64,000 nt of DNA from Microcaldota archaeon (GTDB taxonomy: Archaea > Micrarchaeota > Micrarchaeia > Micrarchaeales > Micrarchaeaceae). The translations under genes were made by a program, and so were the position numbers. The notes beneath the pieces are model-generated. The model was given only the letters and a program-made list of their open reading frames with translations, was not told the DNA's origin and searched no databases. This document shows, in pieces, positions 7,321-16,239 of this stretch (within the stretch, counting starts at the first letter, position 1; the number at the start of each line of letters is the position of its first letter). The stretch spans positions 1 through 64,000 of the forward strand of contig JAJZJM010000003.1 in assembly GCA_021810105.1 (NCBI GenBank), in the 5' to 3' direction.

Positions 7321-9063
7321 ATGGAAATACTTGACTATGATATCGTAATAATAGGAAGTGGCATTGCAGGCATGTCAGCCGCAATACACGCAAGCAAATC
7401 CTCCAAAAAAGGAACAAAAATCGCCATATTAAGTAAATTACATGCAATGCGCAGCCATTCAGTAGCGGCAGAGGGTGGCATATCTGGGGTGCTTTATCCT
7501 GGGCAGAATGATGACTCATATGACTTGCATGCATTTGATACTGTAAAGGGATCTGATTACCTTGCAGATCAGGACGCTGTAGAGCTTCTTGTAAAAAATG
7601 CGCCTAAGGAAATAAGGTTTTTTGAGCATATCGGAGTTCCGTGGACAAGAGAAGAAAACGGAGATATACTGTTTAGGGCATTCGGAGGAATGAGCGTAAA
7701 AAGGACTGCTTTTGCAGCGGATAAAACCGGATTTTTCATGATGCGGGCGTTATACGACTATTTAATAGGCACTGAAGGCATCAAAGTATTCCACGAATAC
7801 TATATAACTGAACTGCTACTTGATAAGACCAGAGTTGCAGGGCTCTATGGGTTTGATATGTCTACTGGAGAACGTATACTCTTCAGGACAAAGGCATGCA
7901 TAATAGCAACAGGCGGTTATGCGAGAGTTTTCGGTTTTACAACAACCTCTTATTCAAGCACCGGAGATGGCATTGCATTGGCATACAGGGCGGGATTACC
8001 CCTTAAAGATATGGAGTTTATACAGTTCCATCCTACAGCTCTTGCTCCAAGCGGCATACTAATAACTGAGGCTGCACGTGGAGAAGGCGGATATCTTAGA
8101 AACTCTAAAGGAGAAAGATTCATGAAAGATTATGCTAAGTCCAAGATGGAACTGGCACCCAGGGACATAGTATCAAGGGCAATAATAACAGAAATAAACA
8201 AAGGCAATGGTCTTGTCCAGAAAGGCTCTGAAATGGCATATGTTGACCTGGATCTAAGGCATCTCGGAAAGGAAAAACTCGACTTCAGGCTCCCCATGAT
8301 CCGAGAAATAACCATAAAAAGCATAGGATTAGACCCTGCAGAAGAGCCAATACCAGTAAGGCCAGCCGCACATTTTACAATGGGGGGAATACACACGGAT
8401 ATTAACGGAAGAATAATGCAGAATGGTCTCAGAGAGCATATGCATGGCCTTTTTGCTGCGGGAGAGTGTGCTTGCGTCAGTGTTCACGGATCAAACCGTT
8501 TAGGTAGCAATTCTTTGAGCCAGTGCGCCGTATGGGGTAGGTTAGTTGGAATGGAAGCAGCAAAAATTGCCTCTTCAAGCAATCACGTACCGCTAACTAA
8601 ACTAAAAGAGATGGGTTATGACGCAGACGAATGCCTGAACAAGTTCATAGGTAAAGATGGTGAATACAGCCCCTATCATATACGTGACAAGCTTCAAAAT
8701 GTAATGGAAGAGCACATGTACGTGTTCCGAACCCAAAAAGGAATGAAACAGGCTCTAAAAGAGATAAAAAACTTGAAGAAAGAAGCCTGCAATATGCGTA
8801 TCGAGGACAAGGGCAGATTATTCAATACGAATCTCAGGGACGCACTTGAGATACGGAACCTCATCGACCTTTCTGAGGTAGCTACATCCGGAGCAATAAA
8901 AAGGAAAGAAAGCAGAGGCGCTCATTCTGTAGTAGAGCATAAAGAGAGAAACGATAAAGAATGGATGAAGCATACTATTGCGGTTATATCTAGGCAGGGT
9001 CCAAAATTTGAATACATTCCTGTCAAAATAACTAAATGGAAACCACAGCCTAGGATGTACTAG
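7321..9063 (+). CDS. sdhA: Succinate dehydrogenase / fumarate reductase flavoprotein subunit
   Basis: A 580-residue flavoprotein. It starts with an FAD-binding motif (IIGSGIAGMSAAIHA). RSHSVAAEGG carries the His that usually binds FAD covalently, and HPTALAPSG plus TEAARGEGG line the active site. GSNRLGSNSLS and the C-terminal helical domain are typical of SdhA. It oxidises succinate to fumarate on the cytoplasmic face of the membrane complex. It is followed after 7 bases by the membrane anchor and then SdhB, forming one operon with fumarase. Confidence 0.95.
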   Translation: MEILDYDIVIIGSGIAGMSAAIHASKSSKKGTKIAILSKLHAMRSHSVAAEGGISGVLYPGQNDDSYDLHAFDTVKGSDYLADQDAVELLVKNAPKEIRFFEHIGVPWTREENGDILFRAFGGMSVKRTAFAADKTGFFMMRALYDYLIGTEGIKVFHEYYITELLLDKTRVAGLYGFDMSTGERILFRTKACIIATGGYARVFGFTTTSYSSTGDGIALAYRAGLPLKDMEFIQFHPTALAPSGILITEAARGEGGYLRNSKGERFMKDYAKSKMELAPRDIVSRAIITEINKGNGLVQKGSEMAYVDLDLRHLGKEKLDFRLPMIREITIKSIGLDPAEEPIPVRPAAHFTMGGIHTDINGRIMQNGLREHMHGLFAAGECACVSVHGSNRLGSNSLSQCAVWGRLVGMEAAKIASSSNHVPLTKLKEMGYDADECLNKFIGKDGEYSPYHIRDKLQNVMEEHMYVFRTQKGMKQALKEIKNLKKEACNMRIEDKGRLFNTNLRDALEIRNLIDLSEVATSGAIKRKESRGAHSVVEHKERNDKEWMKHTIAVISRQGPKFEYIPVKITKWKPQPRMY

Positions 9064-9070
9064 TGAAACA

Positions 9071-9493
9071 ATGGAAAAAGAAACATATGATATGAGGGGC
9101 GGGCAGTCCAGAATCGCCAGGTTATGGAGTTTCTACAAAGAGAGCTATATTCACATGCTTTTTTACAGGATCCTCATACCTGTGGCAATAATAACTGCAA
9201 TAATCTTTACCATTCAATACTTTTATCCGTCACAGCTTGTTGCCCTGCTCTCTAAAATAATGTTCTTATTGGTTTGGGTGCTCTTTATCCCACAGGTGTT
9301 TGAAACATCTAAAGGAATTTCAATAATCGCTACAAATGGTTTTGTTCATGGCAGGTTAAATAAAATGTATTTGGAGGCAGCAGCAAAATATGAGAGGCAT
9401 TCATTCGGTCTGCTATATGAAGCACTCCCTTATCTTGCAATAATAGTGTGGACAGCTGGATTGGTTGCAATATCAGCATTGTGGTTTATATGA
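9071..9493 (+). CDS. sdhC: Succinate dehydrogenase membrane anchor subunit (SdhC-like)
   Basis: A 140-residue protein with three membrane helices (about 33-51, 57-76 and 117-138) and a short cytoplasmic N-terminus. Identity rests on position between sdhA and sdhB, size and topology rather than a sequence signature. His90, His94 region residues could serve as heme or quinone-site ligands, but this is not clear. Its TGA overlaps the ATG of the next gene (ATGA at 9490-9493), which implies translational coupling. Confidence 0.75.
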   Translation: MEKETYDMRGGQSRIARLWSFYKESYIHMLFYRILIPVAIITAIIFTIQYFYPSQLVALLSKIMFLLVWVLFIPQVFETSKGISIIATNGFVHGRLNKMYLEAAAKYERHSFGLLYEALPYLAIIVWTAGLVAISALWFI

Positions 9494-10479
9494 GAGCATC
9501 GTTTTTGGTAGCACCGATGTACGTTGCAATGATAGGCGTGCCAGTTTTAATGATTCTGTATGTCATTTCATATGCATTTGCGCCATTGATCTGTTATTAT
9601 GTGCTGCTTCCTCTTATTGTATTAGGTTTGTTTATATTCGGAGTAACAGGATTTTTTGAGGTATATGCAAGCACATCGACCAGAAGTCCCTTGTTAAAAA
9701 TGGAGTCCGATTCCATTTCAGAGTTTAAAGATGTAAAACTCGCAGAAAAGCACGAAATTCCAATAGATTTAGTTGTAACAAGGTTCAATAATCACACCAA
9801 AAAGTTGGAAAAGCAAACATACAAATCCGGAGCTAGCAGGTTTACAACAGTCCTTGATATGCTATTAAATGCAAAATCAGAAGGAGACCAGACGCTCTCA
9901 TTCAGATACAGCTGCAGAATGGGTATATGCGGCTCATGCGGGATGGTTATAAACGGCAAGCCTATGCTAGCGTGCGAAGCAAATTCCATAAATAATGTAA
10001 TAGAAGGGAAAATAGAAGTTGGACCTATGGAGGCGCATCCTCTTCTCAAAGACCTTGTTACCGATTTTGACGAATTCTTTAACAAACACATCTCAATAAA
10101 ACCAGAGCTTTACAGGAATGATAAAAAAGAGCAATATGCCGCTCAGCACGAGTACCAGCAAAAGCAATCCCAAATAGAGGAATTTCTTCCATACTCATAC
10201 TGCATAATGTGCGGCCTGTGCATGGATGCATGCCCTGTTGTCAATACAAATAAAGATTTCATAGGACCGCAGCCGCTATCACAAGCATACAGATACTATA
10301 AGGATTCAAGAGACGAGCTAGGTAAAAAAAGAATAGAAAGCATAGATACTCTGGACGGAATATGGGGCTGCGAGTTTGCTGGCGCATGCTCTAAGGTATG
10401 CCCAAAAGGGGTGGATCCTGCAACAGCAATACAGCTGCTAAAGAATGAAGCTATAAAAGGAGATATAAAGAAGGAATGA
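9490..10479 (+). CDS. sdhB: Succinate dehydrogenase iron-sulfur subunit fused to an N-terminal membrane anchor
   Basis: The track starts at 9448, but ATG 9490 overlaps the previous TGA and gives 329 residues. Residues 5-30 and 33-57 are membrane helices, which standard SdhB lacks. After a linker come the SdhB domains: the 2Fe-2S motif with Cys142, Cys147, Cys150 and Cys162; then CIMCGLCMDACP and CEFAGACSKVCPKG for the 4Fe-4S and 3Fe-4S clusters. The helices probably replace the missing second anchor (SdhD), making the complex from three polypeptides. Electrons would pass from SdhA to quinone. Its stop overlaps the fumarase start. Confidence 0.9.
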   Translation: MRASFLVAPMYVAMIGVPVLMILYVISYAFAPLICYYVLLPLIVLGLFIFGVTGFFEVYASTSTRSPLLKMESDSISEFKDVKLAEKHEIPIDLVVTRFNNHTKKLEKQTYKSGASRFTTVLDMLLNAKSEGDQTLSFRYSCRMGICGSCGMVINGKPMLACEANSINNVIEGKIEVGPMEAHPLLKDLVTDFDEFFNKHISIKPELYRNDKKEQYAAQHEYQQKQSQIEEFLPYSYCIMCGLCMDACPVVNTNKDFIGPQPLSQAYRYYKDSRDELGKKRIESIDTLDGIWGCEFAGACSKVCPKGVDPATAIQLLKNEAIKGDIKKE

Positions 10480-11861
10480 ACATGAAATTTAGAATAGAAA
10501 AGGATGTTTTGGGAAGCGTAAAGGTTCCTGAAGACGCATATTACGGGTCTGAGACACAAAGAGCTTTAGAAACTTTTGATGCATCCGGAATCAAGATAAG
10601 CAAAATAATGATCTATGTATATGCGGTTCTTAAATCAGCAGCAGCTCATGCAAATATCTCTCTAGGAAAGCTAAACCCCAAGATAGGAAAGGCCATAATT
10701 GATGCGTGCAAAGAGATAGAGGGCGGCAAGCTATCTGATCAATTCAACATAGATGTTTTTCAGGCAGGGGCGGGCACAAACCTTAATATGAACCTTAACG
10801 AAGTAATAGCAAATAGAGCAATAGAGCTTCTCCATGGAAAGAAGGGCGATTACAGGATAATCCACCCTAATGATCATGTTAACATGGGGCAATCAACAAA
10901 CGATACATATCATGCAGCAGTACATATCGCTTGCTATCTTGACATAGAAAAAAGGCTTCTCCCTGCATTAAATGAGCTTACATCTGCATTAAACCGCAAA
11001 GCGCGTGAGTTCGGAGATATAATAAAGGTGGGAAGAACTCATCTTCAGGACGCAGTGCCAATCAGGCTTGGCCAAGAATTCAAAGGATATTCAGGTGCGG
11101 TAGCAAAAGCTGCACAGAACCTCAGGCACGCTGCAGACTCGCTATTGGAAATACCTTTAGGCGGAACCGCAGTAGGTACTGGCATAAATGCTTCAAAAGG
11201 CTATGCCGAAGCTGCAGTATCCGAAATAAATAAAACGCTCAAAGCTCAATTCTTTATCACAGACAATCCCTTCAAAATGATGCCCAACCAGCAGGATGAA
11301 CTATGCTTGTCTGATTCGCTTAAAGAATGTGCAATAACAATAAACAAGATTGCAAATGATTTGCGCATTCTATCATCCGGTCCTGCAGGAGGTATAGGGG
11401 AACTCCATCTACCAGAGCTTCTTCCCGGTTCTTCAATAATGCCAGGAAAAATAAACCCCAGCGCAGCAGAGATGATGAATATGATATGTTTCCAGGTAAT
11501 GGGATATTCATACGCGATAGATAAGGCTGCAGATTCAGGCCAGCTCCAATTAAACGTATACATGCCCCTGATTGCCCACGACCTCCTTTTCTCTATAGAG
11601 CTTTTCTCGAATGGGGTAAAAATATTCACTAAAAAATGCATAGAAGGAATAAAGGCAAACAAAAGCAGGATAAAAGAGAATCTTGAGCATGATCTATCAG
11701 TAGTAACTGCACTGACACGCAGTATAGGATATGCCAAAGCGGCAGAGATAGCCAGGATATCGTATAAGAGCAACAAGACTGTGAAAGAGGTGTGCCTTGA
11801 GATGGGAGTCCTTGACAAAAAGACATTAGACAGGCTGCTAGATCCCAAAAACGAAACTTAA
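10476..11861 (+). CDS. fumC: Class II fumarase
   Basis: A 461-residue member of the aspartase/fumarase superfamily. Visible motifs are GAGTNLNMNLNEV, NDTYHAAVH, GRTHLQDAVP and the family signature GSSIMPGKINPS. It is full length for FumC and hydrates fumarate to malate. Aspartase or argininosuccinate lyase are less likely because of the position directly after sdhB (ATGA overlap at 10476-10479). ATG 10482 is an alternative start two codons in. Confidence 0.9.
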   Translation: MNMKFRIEKDVLGSVKVPEDAYYGSETQRALETFDASGIKISKIMIYVYAVLKSAAAHANISLGKLNPKIGKAIIDACKEIEGGKLSDQFNIDVFQAGAGTNLNMNLNEVIANRAIELLHGKKGDYRIIHPNDHVNMGQSTNDTYHAAVHIACYLDIEKRLLPALNELTSALNRKAREFGDIIKVGRTHLQDAVPIRLGQEFKGYSGAVAKAAQNLRHAADSLLEIPLGGTAVGTGINASKGYAEAAVSEINKTLKAQFFITDNPFKMMPNQQDELCLSDSLKECAITINKIANDLRILSSGPAGGIGELHLPELLPGSSIMPGKINPSAAEMMNMICFQVMGYSYAIDKAADSGQLQLNVYMPLIAHDLLFSIELFSNGVKIFTKKCIEGIKANKSRIKENLEHDLSVVTALTRSIGYAKAAEIARISYKSNKTVKEVCLEMGVLDKKTLDRLLDPKNET

Positions 11862-11869
11862 ATTAAGGC

Positions 11870-12463
11870 TCATCTATAAAATTGGGACGGATCGACCTCT
11901 GGGATAAATAAATCCAAAGGTGCACGTTCGGCAGCAAGCCAAGAATCAATGCTAACAACCAAATTTTTTACAAAACTCTCATCACCCAACCTCCTCAGGT
12001 CGTTTTTCGCCTGATTTAATAATGACAAAACCATTTTCCTTCTCTGAGGCAGGCTTGAGCCTAAATCTCCATGACTAGAGTCATAAAACTCTCTAGATGC
12101 TACATAGATACCAGAGGTCTCAAGTATCAAAGTTTTGGTGCTATTTCCAAGTTCGTCAAGAAATTTTTGAGTATGCAATAAATCGTGATTGTTTCCTGTT
12201 CTCTTTATGTTATGTGATATCTCTTTTATCATCCCTACTATTTTCTTATTATCAAATTGGTCAGAATCCTCATCGCAAAAATCATCATCTTCTAATTCCA
12301 TTACCGAACTCGTACCTCCAGTCTTTTTTCCATTTGTATCTATGTAAGCACCGTTATCTCGGTGCATGTCTACAAGGCTTTCAGCATTTTCATAAGGGCT
12401 TTTCCTCAAATTGTTCCTTAACGACGCAACGTCGTTAGGTGCTTGTTTGGCATTTTTCTCCAC
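11870..12463 (-). CDS. Hypothetical soluble protein with acidic segment
   Basis: A 197-residue protein of no recognised family. It has a polar N-terminus, an acidic run (ELEDDDFCDEDSD) near residue 60, and a mostly helical second half. No membrane helix or signal peptide is seen. It is convergent with fumarase with an 8-base gap and is transcribed away from pcn. Coding is supported by length and absence of a better frame. Confidence 0.6.
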   Translation of the reverse strand: MEKNAKQAPNDVASLRNNLRKSPYENAESLVDMHRDNGAYIDTNGKKTGGTSSVMELEDDDFCDEDSDQFDNKKIVGMIKEISHNIKRTGNNHDLLHTQKFLDELGNSTKTLILETSGIYVASREFYDSSHGDLGSSLPQRRKMVLSLLNQAKNDLRRLGDESFVKNLVVSIDSWLAAERAPLDLFIPEVDPSQFYR

Positions 12464-12640
12464 GCGAACACAAAATTCATTAAGAAATCAAATTAATAGG
12501 CTTTTCTATGTAATCCACCAAAAAACGTAATAAAAAATCTAATAAAAACCATACAAGTAATGCCTTTAATATGCATGTGCGGAGTACAAATGTTTTTATT
12601 CCTTTATGAGAGAATAGATGTACTGCTACTGTGTGATTCT

Positions 12641-13387
12641 GTGTTCGAAATAAAAATAGATGATGCTAGATACTGGAGAGATTGCATAGGCTCAATAGCA
12701 ACATTAGTCGATGAAGGTACATTTAATATATCGAAGGAGGGGATCACCCTTAAAGCCATGGATCCGTCAGGCATAAGCATGGTCTCATTTTCTATACCTA
12801 ATAAAGCATTTTCCAAATATGAAGTCGATAAGCAGGCTGCAGTTGGGGTAAGTATAGAGAACTTTAACAAAATCCTATCCAGTGCAAGAAACAGCGAGCA
12901 GCTATCCATGAAGGATTCAGGCAACAAGCTTGCAATAGAGTTTATAGGCGAAAACAGCAGAAGGAGATACAAACTGCCTATGATAGAAGTCAAAAAAGAG
13001 GCGGATAAAGAGCCCAAGATAGAGTTTGAGTCTCAGGTAGAACTCAAAAGCGACCCTTTCAAGGAAGTGCTTAAAGATGCAACTTCATTATCCAATCTTA
13101 TAGGGTTTAAGACAGAGAAAGACAACTTTAAAATATCCGCTAAAGGAGATGCAGCTGAATTGGAAGAAGAGCATGCAGGTAACACAGATTTTGTAAAAAA
13201 AATGAGCGTTTCAAAACCTTCTGCAGCTACATTTAATCTTGAATATCTTGATAGAATAGTAAGGACATGCCCACAAGGCAATACGGTACAGTTATCCATA
13301 AAAACAGAGGAGCCAATAAAAATTGACTATAAAATAGGAGAAGCATCGCTTTCGTATTACCTGGCACCATATATGCTTGAAAATTAG
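12641..13387 (+). CDS. pcn: Proliferating cell nuclear antigen (DNA sliding clamp)
   Basis: Starting at GTG 12641 gives 248 residues, the normal archaeal PCNA length; the track start at 12560 adds 27 atypical residues. Family motifs include the first-domain stretch LKAMDPSGISMVSF, the interdomain region, and the C-terminal YYLAPYMLEN close to the usual Y-L-A-P end. PCNA rings tether DNA polymerase and ligase to the template. It is probably transcribed as a leaderless message; an AT-rich stretch lies at about 12585-12610. No other replication gene is adjacent. Confidence 0.9.
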   Translation: MFEIKIDDARYWRDCIGSIATLVDEGTFNISKEGITLKAMDPSGISMVSFSIPNKAFSKYEVDKQAAVGVSIENFNKILSSARNSEQLSMKDSGNKLAIEFIGENSRRRYKLPMIEVKKEADKEPKIEFESQVELKSDPFKEVLKDATSLSNLIGFKTEKDNFKISAKGDAAELEEEHAGNTDFVKKMSVSKPSAATFNLEYLDRIVRTCPQGNTVQLSIKTEEPIKIDYKIGEASLSYYLAPYMLEN

Positions 13388-13445
13388 CAGATGTGCTACT
13401 TTTACCTGCAAAGGGTTTTTAAGCTTGTTATGAATACATATTACT

Positions 13446-13967
13446 ATGGAGTTTCTAATATTCATACCGCCTAATGATTTCAAGGACGAATCAGTAAGTA
13501 CCTTTAAAATGTTCTTTGAAAGATGGGGCATAAAGCCTACGATAACCAGTTATAGCACAAAGGAATGTTTAGGTGCGCACGGAGCAAGGTACATGCCAGA
13601 CATAAATACAAACAAGGTTGATCCCTCCAAATATGATGGAATAGTTCTTGTCGATGGTCCCGGTGTCGATACATACAAACTGCAAGATTTTAGGCCTTTT
13701 TTTGACATATTGGCAAAATTCAATTCCATGCACAAATACATAATTGCAATAGGGAATGCCCAGAAGATAGCTGCAAAATCAAACATAATTAGGGGGAAAA
13801 AAGTAGCAACGCCTGAAGACAAGGAAACTCAAAGAGTTGTGCAGCTCTTTCACGGGATCGTGAGCAATAAAGATGCAGAAATAGATGGAAACATAATCTC
13901 ATTTAAAAGCACAAATGCAATCGAAGAGAACATCCATTCTGTCCTCGAGCACATGGGTGTGAAATGA
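13446..13967 (+). CDS. DJ-1/PfpI superfamily protein lacking the nucleophilic Cys
   Basis: A 173-residue alpha/beta protein of the glutamine-amidotransferase-like DJ-1/PfpI fold: MEFLIFIPPNDFKDE at the start and YDGIVLVDGPGVDTY in the middle. At the nucleophile elbow, where family enzymes have A-I-C-H, this protein reads AIGNAQ, so the catalytic Cys is replaced by Gly. A protease or glyoxalase activity is therefore unlikely and a binding or regulatory role is possible. It lies between pcn and a dolichol-kinase-like gene. Confidence 0.65.
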   Translation: MEFLIFIPPNDFKDESVSTFKMFFERWGIKPTITSYSTKECLGAHGARYMPDINTNKVDPSKYDGIVLVDGPGVDTYKLQDFRPFFDILAKFNSMHKYIIAIGNAQKIAAKSNIIRGKKVATPEDKETQRVVQLFHGIVSNKDAEIDGNIISFKSTNAIEENIHSVLEHMGVK

Positions 13968-13980
13968 TCCGGGCGCCAAA

Positions 13981-14673
13981 ATGAATGCACCTATGGTATA
14001 TGATGTATTCATACTCATATTGGAGATGATATACTCCTTATTCATAGTTGTGAGTATAGATTATTTTGTTAAAAATAACAAGATTAGCAGAGGTAGCGGA
14101 AGGAAGCTAGTGCACCTTCTGATGGGCGGCATCATACCTTTCTGGTTCCTTTACAAATCTGCATACGCCGAAATTTTCTTTTCAATAGTGCCGCTTATCT
14201 TCATTGCAATAATAGTTCTTGCGACTTTCGGCAAAGGTTCGCATAAGAAAAATGTTGCAAGGCTTACATGGACCGGCAACATACGAGAAGCAGTAAAAGG
14301 GCCTCTTTTCTTTTTCTTTATGTTTATTCTGATAACAGTTATAGGTTTCAAGTCCCTACCTGGAATCGCAGCACTTTGCGCTATGGTGTTCGGTGACGGC
14401 ATTGCTCCATTTTTAGGACATATGGCAAAACAGCACAAAAACCCTGGCCATAAGAGTCTAGAAGGTGCTTTTGGAGTATTTATAGGTACCCTCCTTAGCT
14501 CCTTTATTCTATATGCGATTTTCTTCCAGGGGATTTCTATATATCCGTATATTATGTTAATATTTGCAGGTGTATTTGCGGCCATAATTGAATTTTTTAC
14601 GCCAAGCAGTTACGACAACCTAACAGTTCCACTATTTGTTTTCATCCTACTGTTTATTCTCCAATTTATCTAA
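13981..14673 (+). CDS. Dolichol kinase / phosphatidate cytidylyltransferase-like membrane protein
   Basis: A 230-residue protein with about seven membrane helices. The early motif GSGRKLVHLLMGG and the motif VFGDGIAPFLGHMAKQHK followed by KSLEGAFG are typical of the dolichol kinase and CTP-dependent lipid kinase/cytidylyltransferase family. The likely role is CTP-dependent phosphorylation or activation of a polyprenol or isoprenoid lipid in the membrane. The exact substrate cannot be assigned. It follows the DJ-1-like gene by 13 bases. Confidence 0.75.
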   Translation: MNAPMVYDVFILILEMIYSLFIVVSIDYFVKNNKISRGSGRKLVHLLMGGIIPFWFLYKSAYAEIFFSIVPLIFIAIIVLATFGKGSHKKNVARLTWTGNIREAVKGPLFFFFMFILITVIGFKSLPGIAALCAMVFGDGIAPFLGHMAKQHKNPGHKSLEGAFGVFIGTLLSSFILYAIFFQGISIYPYIMLIFAGVFAAIIEFFTPSSYDNLTVPLFVFILLFILQFI

Positions 14674-15316
14674 TTCTATTAAAATTGAAGAATCCCAACC
14701 AAAGCAGCAATATCCCTACGAATTCAGAATAATAAAGGAAAACCGGTATCTCTTCTATATACAATCCACCGGCAATCGAAACGACTATTACTCCCGCTAT
14801 TATTGAAAGCATCTTTATGTTTCTGGTGCGCTTATAGCTCAAAGCCGCAACAATGACAAGTATGGCTGCTGCTGGGAATGTTATTATGCTTGAAGCTATT
14901 GAAACGAGCAAAGATGTAACTGTAAAAGCTATCCTCGCATTATTAATTATAGGTATATTCGGTGATATCAATATTGAATAAACCAGAAAAATAGTTGATG
15001 CGATGCAGAATAGGTAATACGCCTTCTTTATTGATGAATTTTTTATCAGGTTGATAGATCCCAGCGCCAAGAACTCCACAATCAGGGCGACAGACAGCAT
15101 GTAGCCGTTCCCTAAAAACGCATTATATATTCCAAAAGCGAATAAAACCTCTATAAATACTCCCAACGAGAAAAACCACATCCCTATGCTCCAATACATA
15201 TAGCTTCGAATTTTGCTTTTGAAGAAAGATTGCGTTAAGAATGCGGCTAATGGAATTGTTAGCAAGAATATTATGATGGTTGAAAATTTTACAAGTACAA
15301 AACTTAATACCATCAA
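14666..15316 (-). CDS. Seven-helix membrane protein of the cytochrome bd operon
   Basis: A 216-residue hydrophobic protein with about six or seven predicted membrane helices and few charged residues. No family recognised. Its start overlaps the end of cydB by 4 bases (ATG inside the cydB stop), so it is the third gene of the cyd operon and could be an accessory subunit or assembly factor. Its 3' end overlaps the dolichol-kinase-like gene by 8 bases, convergent. Confidence 0.65.
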   Translation of the reverse strand: MMVLSFVLVKFSTIIIFLLTIPLAAFLTQSFFKSKIRSYMYWSIGMWFFSLGVFIEVLFAFGIYNAFLGNGYMLSVALIVEFLALGSINLIKNSSIKKAYYLFCIASTIFLVYSILISPNIPIINNARIAFTVTSLLVSIASSIITFPAAAILVIVAALSYKRTRNIKMLSIIAGVIVVSIAGGLYIEEIPVFLYYSEFVGILLLWLGFFNFNRIR

Positions 15317-16239
15317 TACGCCTTTTTGGATTTAAAATAAGCAATATAAACAAAATATATAAGGCTAAGGGTCAATAGCAACCCACCAATAATGGTTATA
15401 TAAGATACGTATGTGCCAGTTGCTGTGGAAGATAAATATGAAGTTGCATTTATTTCCTTTCCGAACCAATACGGATACGCGGCTGAGCTGAATAGTACGA
15501 TCACCAAGAACATCCATACAAAAGGTACAACCACAGACACGGCATTCCTTTTCACAGCAGTCACTATCATTGCCGCAAGAAAGATTATGGCTAATAAAAG
15601 TAAAGTAATATTATGCAGCAGACCTACAAATGCATAATTAAGGTAATAATATAGGTCTAACAGTGCTATCAGTATCCCTACTATCCCAGCTAAAAAGTAC
15701 AACGGCTTCTTATTCATATCGAAGATTGCAGAGCTTAGCATTAGAGATATCAAAATTATTGAAACGAGCATGATAAGGAAGAATGGATTAGTAAACAGAA
15801 TAGGCATGTTTATGCTTGCAGTCTCTATACTAATCCCAAAACCGCTTATTGCAGAAGAAAGCACGCCGATTACAAGGAACCCAGTTATTACGGTGGCGAG
15901 CCCATAGACCCTCAAATAGCTTCTATTTGATGACCCTTTATAGTAAATTCCATACGCGAGGAACGCATTCCTAAAAATGAAAAACAAAGCGGCTATAAGC
16001 AGAGGCGCAACGTACGCAGTTCCGATAATCGATATTGCTGAAGGAAAAGTGGCAATAAAATTCATAACAAAAAACACTGCAAACGTTCCTGTTATCTCCC
16101 ATATCGGCGTTATATATCTTATCATTTCTGCAGTTTTTCCTCTTCCCAAGAGTATTTGGAAAGCGATCCCCACCTCCACCGCGAAGAGCGTAAAGAAAAC
16201 TGCAAATATTGAAATATTAAATTCATATAATATGTTCAT
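15313..16239 (-). CDS. cydB: Cytochrome bd oxidase subunit II
   Basis: A 308-residue protein with eight or nine membrane helices, starting MNILYEFNISIFAVFF and having VEVGIAFQILLGR in the first two helices, as in CydB. It overlaps cydA by 4 bases, which is the classic cydAB arrangement. Subunit II is needed for di-heme assembly of the quinol oxidase. It is somewhat shorter than bacterial CydB (about 340-380 residues). Confidence 0.82.
   Translation of the reverse strand: MNILYEFNISIFAVFFTLFAVEVGIAFQILLGRGKTAEMIRYITPIWEITGTFAVFFVMNFIATFPSAISIIGTAYVAPLLIAALFFIFRNAFLAYGIYYKGSSNRSYLRVYGLATVITGFLVIGVLSSAISGFGISIETASINMPILFTNPFFLIMLVSIILISLMLSSAIFDMNKKPLYFLAGIVGILIALLDLYYYLNYAFVGLLHNITLLLLAIIFLAAMIVTAVKRNAVSVVVPFVWMFLVIVLFSSAAYPYWFGKEINATSYLSSTATGTYVSYITIIGGLLLTLSLIYFVYIAYFKSKKAY

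Noticed and set aside
9448-9489. Track start of the SdhB ORF at 9448
   Set aside because: It lies inside the anchor gene; ATG 9490 overlaps the anchor stop as ATGA, as other junctions in this operon do.
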